Shown here: positions 1 through 8,413 of the stretch, piece after piece
Layout of the letters: each line of letters begins with the position of its first letter
Position numbering within the stretch: position 1 is the stretch's first letter
NCBI GenBank assembly: GCA_029777335.1
Contig: JAKOSN010000273.1
Coordinates: 1-41,293, forward strand
Length of the DNA stretch: 41,293 bases
Source: Planctomycetota bacterium
Lineage (GTDB): Bacteria; Planctomycetota; Planctomycetia; Gemmatales; Gemmataceae
Direction: 5' to 3'
Notes under the pieces: model-generated
Told to the model about the DNA's origin: nothing
Database searches by the model: none
Seen by the model: the letters and a program-made list of their open reading frames with translations, nothing else
Made by a program: the position numbers and the translations under genes

Positions 1-1
1 G

Positions 2-196
2 GCGCGCTTCCTCCCTGGGCGCACCGTGATTTTCCTGCCGCATCGCGTTTCGACGATTCGCAGTTGCGACAAGCTCTTTCTGCTGCACAAGGGGCGTGTG
101 GAGGCAGCGGGGCAGCACAAGGAACTCCTCTCGCAGAGTCCGCTGTACAAGCATCTGCACTACATGGAATTCAACGAGATGACCGAGCAGGTCTGA
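2..196 (+). CDS. ABC transporter ATP-binding protein, C-terminal end (partial)
   Basis: The window opens inside this gene. The 64 visible residues begin ARFLPGRTVIFLPHRVSTIR and run to a TGA at 194-196. The His in LPHRVSTIRSCDK fits the H-loop (switch) histidine of ABC ATPases. The following LFLLHKGRVEAAGQHKELL and SPLYKHLHYMEF match the usual end of exporter-type (ABCB/MsbA-like) nucleotide-binding domains. The protein would couple ATP hydrolysis to substrate export at the inner membrane, but the substrate cannot be judged from this tail. Its neighbour is convergent, with its stop codon only 42 bases away. The frame is certain; the subfamily is inferred. Confidence 0.85.
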   Translation, partial: ARFLPGRTVIFLPHRVSTIRSCDKLFLLHKGRVEAAGQHKELLSQSPLYKHLHYMEFNEMTEQV

Positions 197-237
197 GAAA
201 GCGGGCGCGCTTCCTCGGTGGGCCTGACACCGGTCTG

Positions 238-1677
238 TCAACGCAACAGCGAAGTGATCACCTTGCCGGGCTGGCCATCGAGCAGCGATTGTTCGCGGCC
301 GTTGTGGCGGAAAACGAGTTTCTTGCCGTCCAGCCCGAAAAGGTGGAGCAACGTTGCGTGCAGATCGTGATGGCTCACGGTGTCCACCGCCGCCTTGTGG
401 CCAAACTCGTCGGTCTGGCCGTGCACGTGCCCGCCCTTCACGCCTCCCCCGGCGAGCCACATGGTAAACCCATAGGTGTTGTGATCGCGGCCCACCCGGT
501 CGGCCCCGGCATCATTCTGAATGACCGGCAGCCGACCCATCTCTCCGCCCCAGAGCACCAGCGTGCTGTCGAGCAAGCCGCGTTTCTTCAGATCGGACAC
601 CAGGGCCGCCGCGGGTTGATCGGTCTTGCGACAGGCCGCTGGCAATCCCTTGCGAATGGCGTTGTGATGATCCCATGTTTGATTGCCCGTGAAAATCTGC
701 ACAAAACGCACGCCGCGCTCGATCAGGCGCCGCGCAATCAGGCAGCGCGTGCCATAATCCTGCGTCGCCGGATTATCCAGACCATAGAGCTTGCGCGTGG
801 CAGCGCTCTCCTTTGTTACATCCAGGGCTTCGCGCGCCGCGGTCTGCATGCGGGCCGCCAGTTCATAGCTGGCAATGCGCGCCTCCAGGTCGAGTTCGCC
901 GGGGTGATCCTGCAGATGTTCACGATTCAGCGTATTTAAAAGATCCAGATAGTTCTTCTGTGGGGCACCCTGGAACTCCGGGGGCGGGTCGAGGTTCTGA
1001 ATCCGCGGTTCGCGCGGGCGAATGACGGTCCCCTGGTAGAGCGAGGGCAGCCAGCCATTGCTCCAGTTGCCCACGCCCACCACTGGCAGTCCCGTCGGAT
1101 CGGTCAGTGCCACATAGGCGGGGAGATTCTGGCTTTCGGCGCCGAGGGCATAGGTGATCCAGCTTCCCAGCACCGGCCGCCCCGCCAGGATCCCTCCGCC
1201 ATTGAGCGCATTGATCGATTGCACATGGTTGTTGACATCGGTGTGCATCGAGCGAATGACGGTCAGATCGTCCACCACCGACGCCAGATGCGGGAGCAAT
1301 TCGGAGACCTCGGTACCGCACTGGCCATGTTTCTGAAACTTCCACGGAGAAGCGAGCACCCTGGAACTGGCCTGGGCCTGGTTGTCGTACTTGATCGTGC
1401 CGGGGAATTTCTGGCCGTTGTACCTGTCGAGGAGCGGTTTGGGGTCGAACAGATCCAGATGGCTTGGTCCACCCTGCATGAACAGGCAGATCATCGCCTT
1501 GGCGCGCGCCGGGAGAGGTGGTTGCTTCGGTTTCAGATCGAAATGGGGTTTCTCCAGCTCCGGGCGCACAGGGGCGGCGCGCAACTGTTCCTGGTGAAGC
1601 AGCCAGGCCAGCGCCAGGGAGCCCACGCCGAGGGTGCTGGAAGCCAGAAAATGACGGCGAGACAGCGTCGCGGTCAT
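238..1677 (-). CDS. DUF1501 domain-containing secreted protein (sulfatase-like fold)
   Basis: A 479-residue DUF1501 protein. The N-terminus SRRHFLASSTLGVGSLALAW is a Tat-type signal, so export in folded form is likely. The body shows family landmarks: MICLFMQGGPSHLDLFDPKP near residue 62, WDHHN around 340, and LWGGEMGRLP followed by GRDHN around 375-400. These resemble alkaline-phosphatase/sulfatase superfamily metal ligands. No substrate is established for the family. The gene starts 15 bases after the DUF1549/DUF1553 gene on the same strand, the standard planctomycete arrangement in which the cytochrome-bearing partner and the DUF1501 protein are co-expressed. The ATG at 1677 follows GGAGAG. 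Its stop codon lies in a short inverted repeat (TGACA..TGTCA, 225-240), possibly part of a terminator. Family assignment is secure; biochemical role is unknown. Confidence 0.93.
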   Translation of the reverse strand: MTATLSRRHFLASSTLGVGSLALAWLLHQEQLRAAPVRPELEKPHFDLKPKQPPLPARAKAMICLFMQGGPSHLDLFDPKPLLDRYNGQKFPGTIKYDNQAQASSRVLASPWKFQKHGQCGTEVSELLPHLASVVDDLTVIRSMHTDVNNHVQSINALNGGGILAGRPVLGSWITYALGAESQNLPAYVALTDPTGLPVVGVGNWSNGWLPSLYQGTVIRPREPRIQNLDPPPEFQGAPQKNYLDLLNTLNREHLQDHPGELDLEARIASYELAARMQTAAREALDVTKESAATRKLYGLDNPATQDYGTRCLIARRLIERGVRFVQIFTGNQTWDHHNAIRKGLPAACRKTDQPAAALVSDLKKRGLLDSTLVLWGGEMGRLPVIQNDAGADRVGRDHNTYGFTMWLAGGGVKGGHVHGQTDEFGHKAAVDTVSHHDLHATLLHLFGLDGKKLVFRHNGREQSLLDGQPGKVITSLLR

Positions 1678-1692
1678 GAGGATCTCTCCGGG

Positions 1693-4311
1693 TCAATCGA
1701 CATAAAGAAAGCGATTGCAACTGAGCAGGGCCTGGCAATAGCTGGCCAGCGCCTGCCTGGCGGGGGTGGTCTTGCTATTGGGCGTGGTTCGGGTCTGGAA
1801 CAGCGCCGTTTGTCGCTCCAGGAACGCGACGCCCTCCTTCACCTCGCGCGCCGTTGGAGGGCGGCCCAGCGCCAGTTTCCAGGCCTGGTGCACCTGTTCC
1901 GCGGGGGTGTGCGCCTTGTCGGCCGCCACGCGCGCGGCGAAGAACTCCGCCTGACTGACCACAAAGCGACTGTTCATCAACAGCAGCGATTGCGTCGCCA
2001 CCGTTGAGGAATGGCGCAGCTCGCAGTTGGGTTCCAGGCTGGCGCCATCGAAGGCTTCCAGCAGATTGAGTGGTTGACTGCGACGCACCTGCACATAGAT
2101 GCTGCGCCGAAATTCCTCGCCATGGAGCGAAACCACCTTCCCCGTGGGTCGGCCGGCGCCGTCTGTGGTATCCACGCCGACCACCACCTCGCCCACCTCG
2201 TCGACCTTCACCGGGACGGGTTTGCCAAATGCCGTGGGGTTGAGCTTCCCACTGACCGCAAGCATGGCATCGCGCACAACCTCCGCCTCCAGTCGGCGTA
2301 CGGGCATGCGGCCAAGAAGACGATTTTCCGGATCGATTGTGTCCTTTGCTCCCTCCCGACGCGAAGACTGGCGATAGGCACTGGAAGTCAGGAGGAGGCG
2401 ATGCAGACGTTTCAGTTTCCACCCCTGCGCCATGAAGTCCGATGCGAGCCAGTCGAGCAACTCGGGATGCGTGGGGCGTTCACCCAGAAAACCAAAATCT
2501 GTGGGGGTGGCGACCAGCCCACGGCCAAAGTGATGCATCCAGAAGCGATTGACGAGCACGCGCGCGGTGAGCGGATGTTTGCCCTCCGTCAACCAGCGCG
2601 CCAGGGCGAGGCGCCGTCCGCTGGTGGGGCGCTGCGAATCGGTGGGAGGGATGCGCAAGGGGTTGCGCTCGGCGAGGATGGTCAATCCGCCGGGAGCGAT
2701 CGCGCCGCCGGGTTGCTCATGGTCGCCGCGCTGGAAGAGATACGTGGTCGGCACCTGGCCGGGCACCTCGGTGAGCGCCAGGACATACTCCTCCGCGGGT
2801 TTGGTGGCGCGGAGCGCGGCGGCCTGGTCGGCCAGCTTTTTGAGCTCCGCTGCTGCTTTCGCATCGTAGAGATAGAGCGAACCGGCGGAGACATTCACGC
2901 TGGGATGTTCGCGCAGCAGTTTCTTCTGATCCGCTGACTGCTTGTTCCCCGGGGTGTTACGCGCCACCCGAATAGGCTCGCGCACTTTCTCGGGGAGTTT
3001 GGCCAGCTCGCGCTCGAACGTTTGCTGAATGTACTCCGCCTGTTTTTTCAGCCGTTGCTGATCGATCTTAACCGCGTCTGCCTCGATTTGCTGCATCTTC
3101 GCGCGCTGGGCATCGGTGGTGAGCGAGAGCAGGCGCTGCGCCGGAGTGCGCCATTTCTTCCAGTCGTAGGCCGGCTCGAAGAGGGCGCGCAACTGGTAAA
3201 AGTCGCTTTGCGGGATGGGGTCGTAACGATGATTGTGGCACTGGGCACAGGCGACGGTAACGCCAAGAAACGCATTGGAGACAATTTTCAGCGTATCGGT
3301 CAGCACCTGGTTGCGCGCCACGCCCTGGTCGACGCCCGCTGAGCCGGTCCCGTCGGGCGCCATGCGCAGAAAGCCGGTGGCGATCAGCCGGTCCAGATCG
3401 GCCGCAGCGGGATTGCGATGGGGCGGTTTGACCATCTCATCGCCGGCCAGTTGCTCCTGGATGAACTGATCCCAGGGTTTATCGGCGTTGAAGGAGCGGA
3501 TCACATAATCGCGATACCGCCAGGCCCACAGGCGCGGGGTATCCTCGGAACTGCCGCCGTCGGAGTCGGCATACCCGGCGACGTCGAGCCAGTGGCGACC
3601 CCAGCGCTCGCCATAATGCGGCGAGGCGAGCAGGCGATCGATCAACTTCTCATAAGCATTGGGGCTCGGGTCGTGGAGAAACTGACTCGTTTCCTCGGGC
3701 GTGGGTGGCAGACCGAGAAGATCGAAGTAGACCCGGCGCACCAGCGTTTCCCGCTCGGCCTCGGGGGCGAAGGTGAGACCGTTGGCTTCGAGTTTCGCCA
3801 GCAGAAAGGCATCGATCGGAGTGCGCACGCGCTCGGAGTGCTTGACCTTCGGCACCGGCGGGTTGGCAATCGGTTGCCAGGCCCAGAAGGCGCGATCCTC
3901 GGCGGTGAAGTGCATTCCCGGAGCGAGGGCTTGCGGTTCGGGACCGGCGGTCTTCGCTCCCTCGCGAATCCAGCGACCGATGAGAGCGATCTGCTCGCGC
4001 GTGAGTTTCTTCTTCCCTGGCGGCATCTGCCCCTGCTCGATCTTCTCAAAGAGCAGGCTGTCCTTGAGTTGCCCAGGCTTGATCGCCGGTCCGGAGGTGC
4101 CACCGCTCACGATCTGCCGACGCAACCGCAAATCGAGGCCCGCCTTGAGTTTGGGGCCTTCGCCATGGCATTCGTAGCAATAGGCCTTGAAGAGCGGTCG
4201 AATGTGTTGTTCAAAGACGATCGGCCCCGCAGGCGCTTGTTTCTCCGCCGCGTGGAGCGGAGAGAGGAGGACCATGGCAAGGAGGAGCGTCGAGGCAGGA
4301 GCGTATGTCAT
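1693..4311 (-). CDS. PSCyt1/DUF1549/DUF1553 planctomycete cytochrome protein
   Basis: An 872-residue exported protein with the domain order planctomycete cytochrome C (PSCyt1), DUF1549 and DUF1553. The first c-type haem motif is CYECH about 45 residues in. A second, CAQCH, lies in DUF1549 (CAQCHNHRYDPI). The DUF1553 region has the typical LVNRFWMHHFGRGLV and RLEAEVVRDAML stretches. The start is placed at the ATG at 4311, which gives a clean signal peptide (MTYAPASTLLLAMVLLSPLHA). A 69-base longer reading from TTG at 4380 adds a non-hydrophobic leader and is unlikely. It is followed after 15 bases by the DUF1501 gene. Family members are thought to be periplasmic haem proteins, possibly for polysaccharide or organic matter oxidation, but no reaction has been proved. 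Confidence 0.92.
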   Translation of the reverse strand: MTYAPASTLLLAMVLLSPLHAAEKQAPAGPIVFEQHIRPLFKAYCYECHGEGPKLKAGLDLRLRRQIVSGGTSGPAIKPGQLKDSLLFEKIEQGQMPPGKKKLTREQIALIGRWIREGAKTAGPEPQALAPGMHFTAEDRAFWAWQPIANPPVPKVKHSERVRTPIDAFLLAKLEANGLTFAPEAERETLVRRVYFDLLGLPPTPEETSQFLHDPSPNAYEKLIDRLLASPHYGERWGRHWLDVAGYADSDGGSSEDTPRLWAWRYRDYVIRSFNADKPWDQFIQEQLAGDEMVKPPHRNPAAADLDRLIATGFLRMAPDGTGSAGVDQGVARNQVLTDTLKIVSNAFLGVTVACAQCHNHRYDPIPQSDFYQLRALFEPAYDWKKWRTPAQRLLSLTTDAQRAKMQQIEADAVKIDQQRLKKQAEYIQQTFERELAKLPEKVREPIRVARNTPGNKQSADQKKLLREHPSVNVSAGSLYLYDAKAAAELKKLADQAAALRATKPAEEYVLALTEVPGQVPTTYLFQRGDHEQPGGAIAPGGLTILAERNPLRIPPTDSQRPTSGRRLALARWLTEGKHPLTARVLVNRFWMHHFGRGLVATPTDFGFLGERPTHPELLDWLASDFMAQGWKLKRLHRLLLTSSAYRQSSRREGAKDTIDPENRLLGRMPVRRLEAEVVRDAMLAVSGKLNPTAFGKPVPVKVDEVGEVVVGVDTTDGAGRPTGKVVSLHGEEFRRSIYVQVRRSQPLNLLEAFDGASLEPNCELRHSSTVATQSLLLMNSRFVVSQAEFFAARVAADKAHTPAEQVHQAWKLALGRPPTAREVKEGVAFLERQTALFQTRTTPNSKTTPARQALASYCQALLSCNRFLYVD

Positions 4312-4455
4312 GGCAGGACTCGAACAGGCAGGAGCGAGTTTCTCCCTCTCAGCTATCGCAGAGACGCAGCGGAATGGCAAGGGAAAAATGAGAAACTCGC
4401 GCGCGGAAAGATCGGCCGCTTTCCGTTCGTAGTTTCGCCGAGCGGGCTTTTCCCT

Positions 4456-5610
4456 TCAATCCTTGTGGGGATAGCGCGCGTTCAGGTACGCGTTGATCGC
4501 TTCTCTTGCGGTCTGCATTCCCTGAGGAGTTGGTGCCTCGACAAACACATACGCCGGGCTGGTGATCAGATCTTCCGGTTTCGAGCCCGCGTGCAGCGCC
4601 TGGTTGATGGCGTTCACATCGGCAGAGGTCAGGGCCAGGCGGCGAAAGGCGGGGGTACGCGCATAGGCCGGCAAGAGCCTGGTCGCAGCGGCGAAGCAGC
4701 CATCCTCTGCCAGAGCACCCGTCTCCACCGTCTTTCCCTCGGCATCAAAGCAGAAATAATCGGGCGAGAAGGTGATGCCCAGACCATCGAGGACGCGTCG
4801 GCCCCAGGCGATCTGGGTGAATTTGTAGGCGCGATCGGCCAGAGAGGCGGACACTCCCTGGTCCACCAGCGCCTGAAAAACGTCGTTCTCGGACAGGTCG
4901 GGATTGTCTGCCAGCAGGCTCGCCACCTGCGCCACCGCGCTCTCCGCCTGGCCGGTGGGGTCGCGTTTGTCCTGAATCACCAGGAAGATGCGCACGCTGT
5001 AGAAGTCGTCGCCCGAGGGCCAGTCGATCCCTGCCATGGCCGATTGCATCTCCTCCCAGACTGCATTGTCCAGAAGCACCTCGCAGGGCAGTGCTTTTCC
5101 CTCCATCTGCGCATAGTACAGGCGGATCCAGTGGGTGCCGGGTCCGAGATTCTTCTCCTGGAGCCGCTGGGCAAACTCGTGGAACCAGCGCACCAGCGCC
5201 TCGCCCTGCACCGGCGGTTTTCCGCGAATGCCCACCGTGCCGAGAGTGACGAGCGATGGTCTACCGCCAAGGGTCCATTCCTCCGTGGTCACCTGCTCGG
5301 TGTTGCACTGGAAAAACGCCGCCAGCAAGACATGGAAGGAGTTGGCGCTGAAATGCTTGAGCGCATCGGCGGCGGCCTCCTCGCGCGTTTTGCCCAGTCC
5401 GCTAAACGATTCGACCAGGGTAAGGCCAGGAACAATCTCCAGCCGCACATCCAGCTGGATCGACAGGCAGAAGGAATGCTCCGTTTCACGAACAATCGCA
5501 GCGCGGACCGTGCTGGAGCGCTGGGAAAAGCCGACCCAGTCATCGTGTGCAATTGCTTCGATGCCGTGGGCCTGGAACAGCTCCAGCAGGGTGGTGTTCA
5601 CTGGGGACAT
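4456..5610 (-). CDS. DUF6348-like protein of unknown function
   Basis: A 384-residue soluble protein with no signal peptide and no membrane segment. The start is set at the ATG at 5610 (MSPVNTTLLELFQAHGIEAI); an upstream in-frame extension to 5739 is Pro/Arg-rich and looks non-coding. The stretch LVESFSGLGKTREEAAADALKHF, then SFHVLLAAFF, recalls DUF6348 proteins, in which a conserved acidic or aromatic region follows TREEA. That assignment is from memory and only moderately sure. The C-terminal third (DNPDLSENDVFQALVDQGVSASLADRAYKFTQIAWGR) is separate and helical. The gene lies downstream of the seven-gene operon, 200 bases past it on the same strand and beyond a hairpin, so it probably has its own promoter. 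No function can be given. Confidence 0.75.
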   Translation of the reverse strand: MSPVNTTLLELFQAHGIEAIAHDDWVGFSQRSSTVRAAIVRETEHSFCLSIQLDVRLEIVPGLTLVESFSGLGKTREEAAADALKHFSANSFHVLLAAFFQCNTEQVTTEEWTLGGRPSLVTLGTVGIRGKPPVQGEALVRWFHEFAQRLQEKNLGPGTHWIRLYYAQMEGKALPCEVLLDNAVWEEMQSAMAGIDWPSGDDFYSVRIFLVIQDKRDPTGQAESAVAQVASLLADNPDLSENDVFQALVDQGVSASLADRAYKFTQIAWGRRVLDGLGITFSPDYFCFDAEGKTVETGALAEDGCFAAATRLLPAYARTPAFRRLALTSADVNAINQALHAGSKPEDLITSPAYVFVEAPTPQGMQTAREAINAYLNARYPHKD

Positions 5611-5771
5611 GGAAGGAACCCTCTCGGGCCTGGGGCCAATCTTTGGTGACGCTGATGGTCTGACACCTGTCCTTGCGAGCGTGTTCGCTGGAGGCGCTGA
5701 CCTTGCGCGGAGCGAAGGAGGACCGCTTGCGGCGATCACAACCCGTCGGGGGAAGAGACGCCTCGTCTTTC

Positions 5772-5797
5772 AGGATATTAAACATTCTTAATATCCT
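5772..5797 (-). terminator. AT-rich hairpin ending the seven-gene operon
   Basis: A perfect 10-bp inverted repeat (AGGATATTAA at 5772-5781, TTAATATCCT at 5788-5797) with a 6-base loop. It sits 13 bases beyond the AMP-ligase stop codon. It is strikingly AT-rich for this genome. No T-run follows on the minus strand, so terminator function is inferred from position and symmetry. A second short repeat (AGACG/CGTCT, 5756-5768) lies just downstream. Confidence 0.6.
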
Positions 5798-5810
5798 AAT
5801 ATGGCAGAAG

Positions 5811-7391
5811 TCAAGAACCGCGTTCGAGCAGCTGATGCAGGGCCGGATAGTCGATCTTGGCGTTGTGGCGCTTGTCCACGGGAATGTGCCGACAGAGGCG
5901 CACCTCGTCCAGATGTGTCCAGGCGAGAGTACGCTGCACGGCGGCCACATCGAGCAGGCCATTGGCCTCGTAACATTCCAGCGCCAGAATGCGCCGACCG
6001 CGATGAGCGACCAGCGCTGCCCGTTTGATGCGCGGATCCTGGTAAACCGCCGTCTCCGCCGTGAAGGGATAAAGGACGCCTCGGCTGTCCTCGATGCGCG
6101 CGCCACAGCGGCCCAGCAACCACAGGCGCCCTGCGGGATCGAGCCGCCCCGCATCACCCGTACGATGCCAGATCTGTGTGCCCACGCGGAACTTGGTTTC
6201 CTCATCGCCCTGGCCATGCAGATAACCCGTCAGCACATGGTCGCCATGCACCACGATCTCGCCCGCTTCATCCGGGGCACAGCAGCGGGTAGCAAATTCC
6301 TCGGGCGTGAAGGGGCCGATCGGTTCACCCCAGCGCGCCCGCAGAATGCGCAGCTGAATCTCCTCCACCGGCGGACCGGCGAGCAAACCCGCTCCACTCA
6401 GCATTGCCTGATGATCCTCGGGCGTCAACTCGCGTCGAGCAATGTGGGCGATCGGCTCTGCCTCGGTCGAACCATAGAGGGCAACAATCTCGGCGTTGGG
6501 CGCCATCGCCTGCATCTGCTCCAGCAAGCGCGGGAACACCGGCGCTCCCCCGGTGAACAACCTGGTCACGCGCGGAAGCGTGATTCGCTGCGAGTGACAG
6601 TATCGTGCCAATCGCTCAAAGAACGCGGGCGAGGCGACGGAACTGGTGACGCCGTGGGTGACCATCTGGGCCACGATCGGCGCAGGGTCCACCTGACCCG
6701 GATAACGCAGATCGGCATTGGGGACAACACTGGTTACCCCGGAAGCGAGATTCGCCAGCAGAACAATGGGGAGCGTGGCCAGATCGACCTCGCCCGGAGT
6801 CAGGTTCAGGCTGTGGCCCAGGGAGCGATGCTGGGCGAGCAGAAACCCGTGGCTGCGCAGTGCGGCGCGGGGCTGGCCGGTGCTTCCGCTGGTGAAGGTG
6901 AGCAAGGCCGGTGCCTCGGCGGCGCAGGGCACAATGTCGGGGTGTGGCGGAAGGTCTTCCAATCGTGTCCAGCGAACCGCGCCCGGGACGGGCAAGCCGA
7001 TCACAAACTTGTGCGGAATCTGGCGCAAGGCACGCGACCACAGGCGCAACAGGTGAGCCCTGGGGCTGGCGATCAAGCCGCGTGGAGCGTGCAGGGCACA
7101 GCACCGTTCCATGTGCGCGCGCCCCGATGCCGGATCGAGAAACATCGCCACCAGTCCCAGGCGAAAGAGCGCGAGCAGGGCGACATACAACTCCGCCGAC
7201 ATCGGATAGAAAACCAGCACCGCGTCTCCCGCACGCAGCCCGCCTTGCTGGAGCAGCGTCGCTGCTCGGGCAACCTTGGCATCCAGCTCGGCATAGGTGG
7301 TGACACGCGGTTGTCCCTGGACCACGTCGATCAGAGCAGCGCTCTGCGGGTGTGACTGGGCCAGGTCCCGCAACAGTTCGGCGATGTTCAT
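5811..7391 (-). CDS. AMP-dependent acyl ligase, OleC/FadD-like
   Basis: A 526-residue member of the ANL (acyl-CoA synthetase/adenylation) superfamily. It should activate a carboxylic acid as acyl-AMP. Visible core motifs are the phosphate-binding loop TFTSGSTGQPRAALRSH (165-181), YGSTEAEP (306-313), the hinge-region HRTGDAGRLDPAGRLWLLGR (409-428) and the C-terminal lysine motif KRHNAKIDYPAL (507-518, catalytic Lys about 512). The N-terminal stretch VLVFYPMSAELYVALLALFR and the Cys pair at 97-98 recall OleC beta-lactone synthetases and related FadD-like enzymes. No OleA, OleB or OleD is present here, so olefin synthesis is not supported. It is the last gene of the seven-gene operon; its ATG overlaps the stop of the GNAT gene by 4 bases (ATGA), implying translational coupling. 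Substrate is unknown: a fatty or isoprenoid acid is inferred from context. Confidence 0.88.
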   Translation of the reverse strand: MNIAELLRDLAQSHPQSAALIDVVQGQPRVTTYAELDAKVARAATLLQQGGLRAGDAVLVFYPMSAELYVALLALFRLGLVAMFLDPASGRAHMERCCALHAPRGLIASPRAHLLRLWSRALRQIPHKFVIGLPVPGAVRWTRLEDLPPHPDIVPCAAEAPALLTFTSGSTGQPRAALRSHGFLLAQHRSLGHSLNLTPGEVDLATLPIVLLANLASGVTSVVPNADLRYPGQVDPAPIVAQMVTHGVTSSVASPAFFERLARYCHSQRITLPRVTRLFTGGAPVFPRLLEQMQAMAPNAEIVALYGSTEAEPIAHIARRELTPEDHQAMLSGAGLLAGPPVEEIQLRILRARWGEPIGPFTPEEFATRCCAPDEAGEIVVHGDHVLTGYLHGQGDEETKFRVGTQIWHRTGDAGRLDPAGRLWLLGRCGARIEDSRGVLYPFTAETAVYQDPRIKRAALVAHRGRRILALECYEANGLLDVAAVQRTLAWTHLDEVRLCRHIPVDKRHNAKIDYPALHQLLERGS

Positions 7392-8389
7392 GACGTTCCC
7401 TTCACCGGGCGTGCGAAAAGGGTATAGCGTCGAATCACCTCCGCGGTGTGCCGACTGATGTTCCCCGACCGATTCGCCTCGTGGAAGAGGGCGTGAATGA
7501 CTCGGCGATAACCGCTCTGCAAACTCTGTTGATGACAGCGGGCCATCAATACACTCCCCAGTCCCACCCCCGCATGATCCGGATGAACCGCCATCGTCTT
7601 GGCGATCACCGTATCGATCGGTTTACCGCGCTGCGCCTGCAGCAGATCCGGGATGGCGAAGAGAAAGCCAACCAGGTGCCCCTGTTGCTCGGCCAGAAAG
7701 ATCAGCTCGGAGTGCAGATGGGGACGCAGCGGACGATACTGGGTGAGGAAATCCTCCACGCTGATCGGAGTGTAGAGGAAGTTGCTGGCAAAACTGATCA
7801 CCGAAAGGGCGTGCAGGCGTCGCAGTTCTTCCTCGAAGTGATCGAGGTTGAGCGCACGCAGGTGAATCCCCTGAGCGGTCAGTCGTTCGGTGAGGTGCGG
7901 AATGCGTTCATCCTGCACATCCAGGTCGGTGGCACAGGCCGAGTAATACTGCGCCAGCGGGGTGAAGCCGGCCGCCTGGAAATGATCGGGGTACGCATCG
8001 GGGTTGTCCGGTTCGAGAAAGAAAGGTGGTTCGGTCCTGCGCTCGGTGATCAGCCGATAGCGCCCCCAGGTGCTGCCATCCATCGGACCCACCGCCAGCG
8101 CACACCCCTGCGCGCCAAGGTCGGCACAGGCACGTTCCAGCAGGGCGTGCGCCGCCGCAGGATCGCTCGCAAAATAATGGCCGATCAGGCCCGTTCGCTG
8201 GCCCAGGTGCGCAGGGGTGGCACTCCACCACAGAGCGCAGCGAGCGACGATCGCCTCGCCGGAACGATGCACCAGCAGCAGCGCATCGGGACGTTGCCGC
8301 AGCAGCAGATCGGGCGCGATCGGCGCTTCGGGCACCTGGCAGAAGGCAGCGTGATCCGTATCGAGGCCGAGTTCTCGGATCCGGTACAC
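7388..8389 (-). CDS. GNAT-type N-acetyltransferase-like protein, two-lobed
   Basis: A 333-residue protein with two GNAT-like halves. The C-terminal half has the acyl-CoA binding signature AVHPDHAGVGLGSVLMARCHQ (about 270-290). The N-terminal half has GPMDGSTWGRYR, then FFLEPDNPDAYPDHFQAAGF, which recalls the YghO-like branch of acyltransferases. No membrane span or signal is seen. The start is a GTG at 8389 with GGAG about 8 bases upstream; the preceding operon gene ends 24 bases away. Its stop overlaps the AMP-ligase start (ATGA). The pairing suggests that it transfers the acyl group activated by the neighbouring ligase, perhaps onto the amino group of an aminocarboxypropyl lipid. That role is inference; the fold assignment is fairly firm. 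Confidence 0.8.
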   Translation of the reverse strand: MYRIRELGLDTDHAAFCQVPEAPIAPDLLLRQRPDALLLVHRSGEAIVARCALWWSATPAHLGQRTGLIGHYFASDPAAAHALLERACADLGAQGCALAVGPMDGSTWGRYRLITERRTEPPFFLEPDNPDAYPDHFQAAGFTPLAQYYSACATDLDVQDERIPHLTERLTAQGIHLRALNLDHFEEELRRLHALSVISFASNFLYTPISVEDFLTQYRPLRPHLHSELIFLAEQQGHLVGFLFAIPDLLQAQRGKPIDTVIAKTMAVHPDHAGVGLGSVLMARCHQQSLQSGYRRVIHALFHEANRSGNISRHTAEVIRRYTLFARPVKGTS

Positions 8390-8413
8390 GAGGAATACTC
8401 CAGAGAAGGACCA

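Noticed and set aside
3418..5649. Long plus-strand open frame of 743 codons
   Set aside because: It lies antisense to the cytochrome and DUF6348-like genes; its composition (Gly/Arg/His-rich, no motif) fits a high-GC shadow frame.
5811..7391. AMP ligase as part of an OleABCD olefin pathway
   Set aside because: Only an OleC-like enzyme is present; no thiolase-like OleA, hydrolase OleB or dehydrogenase OleD in the window.
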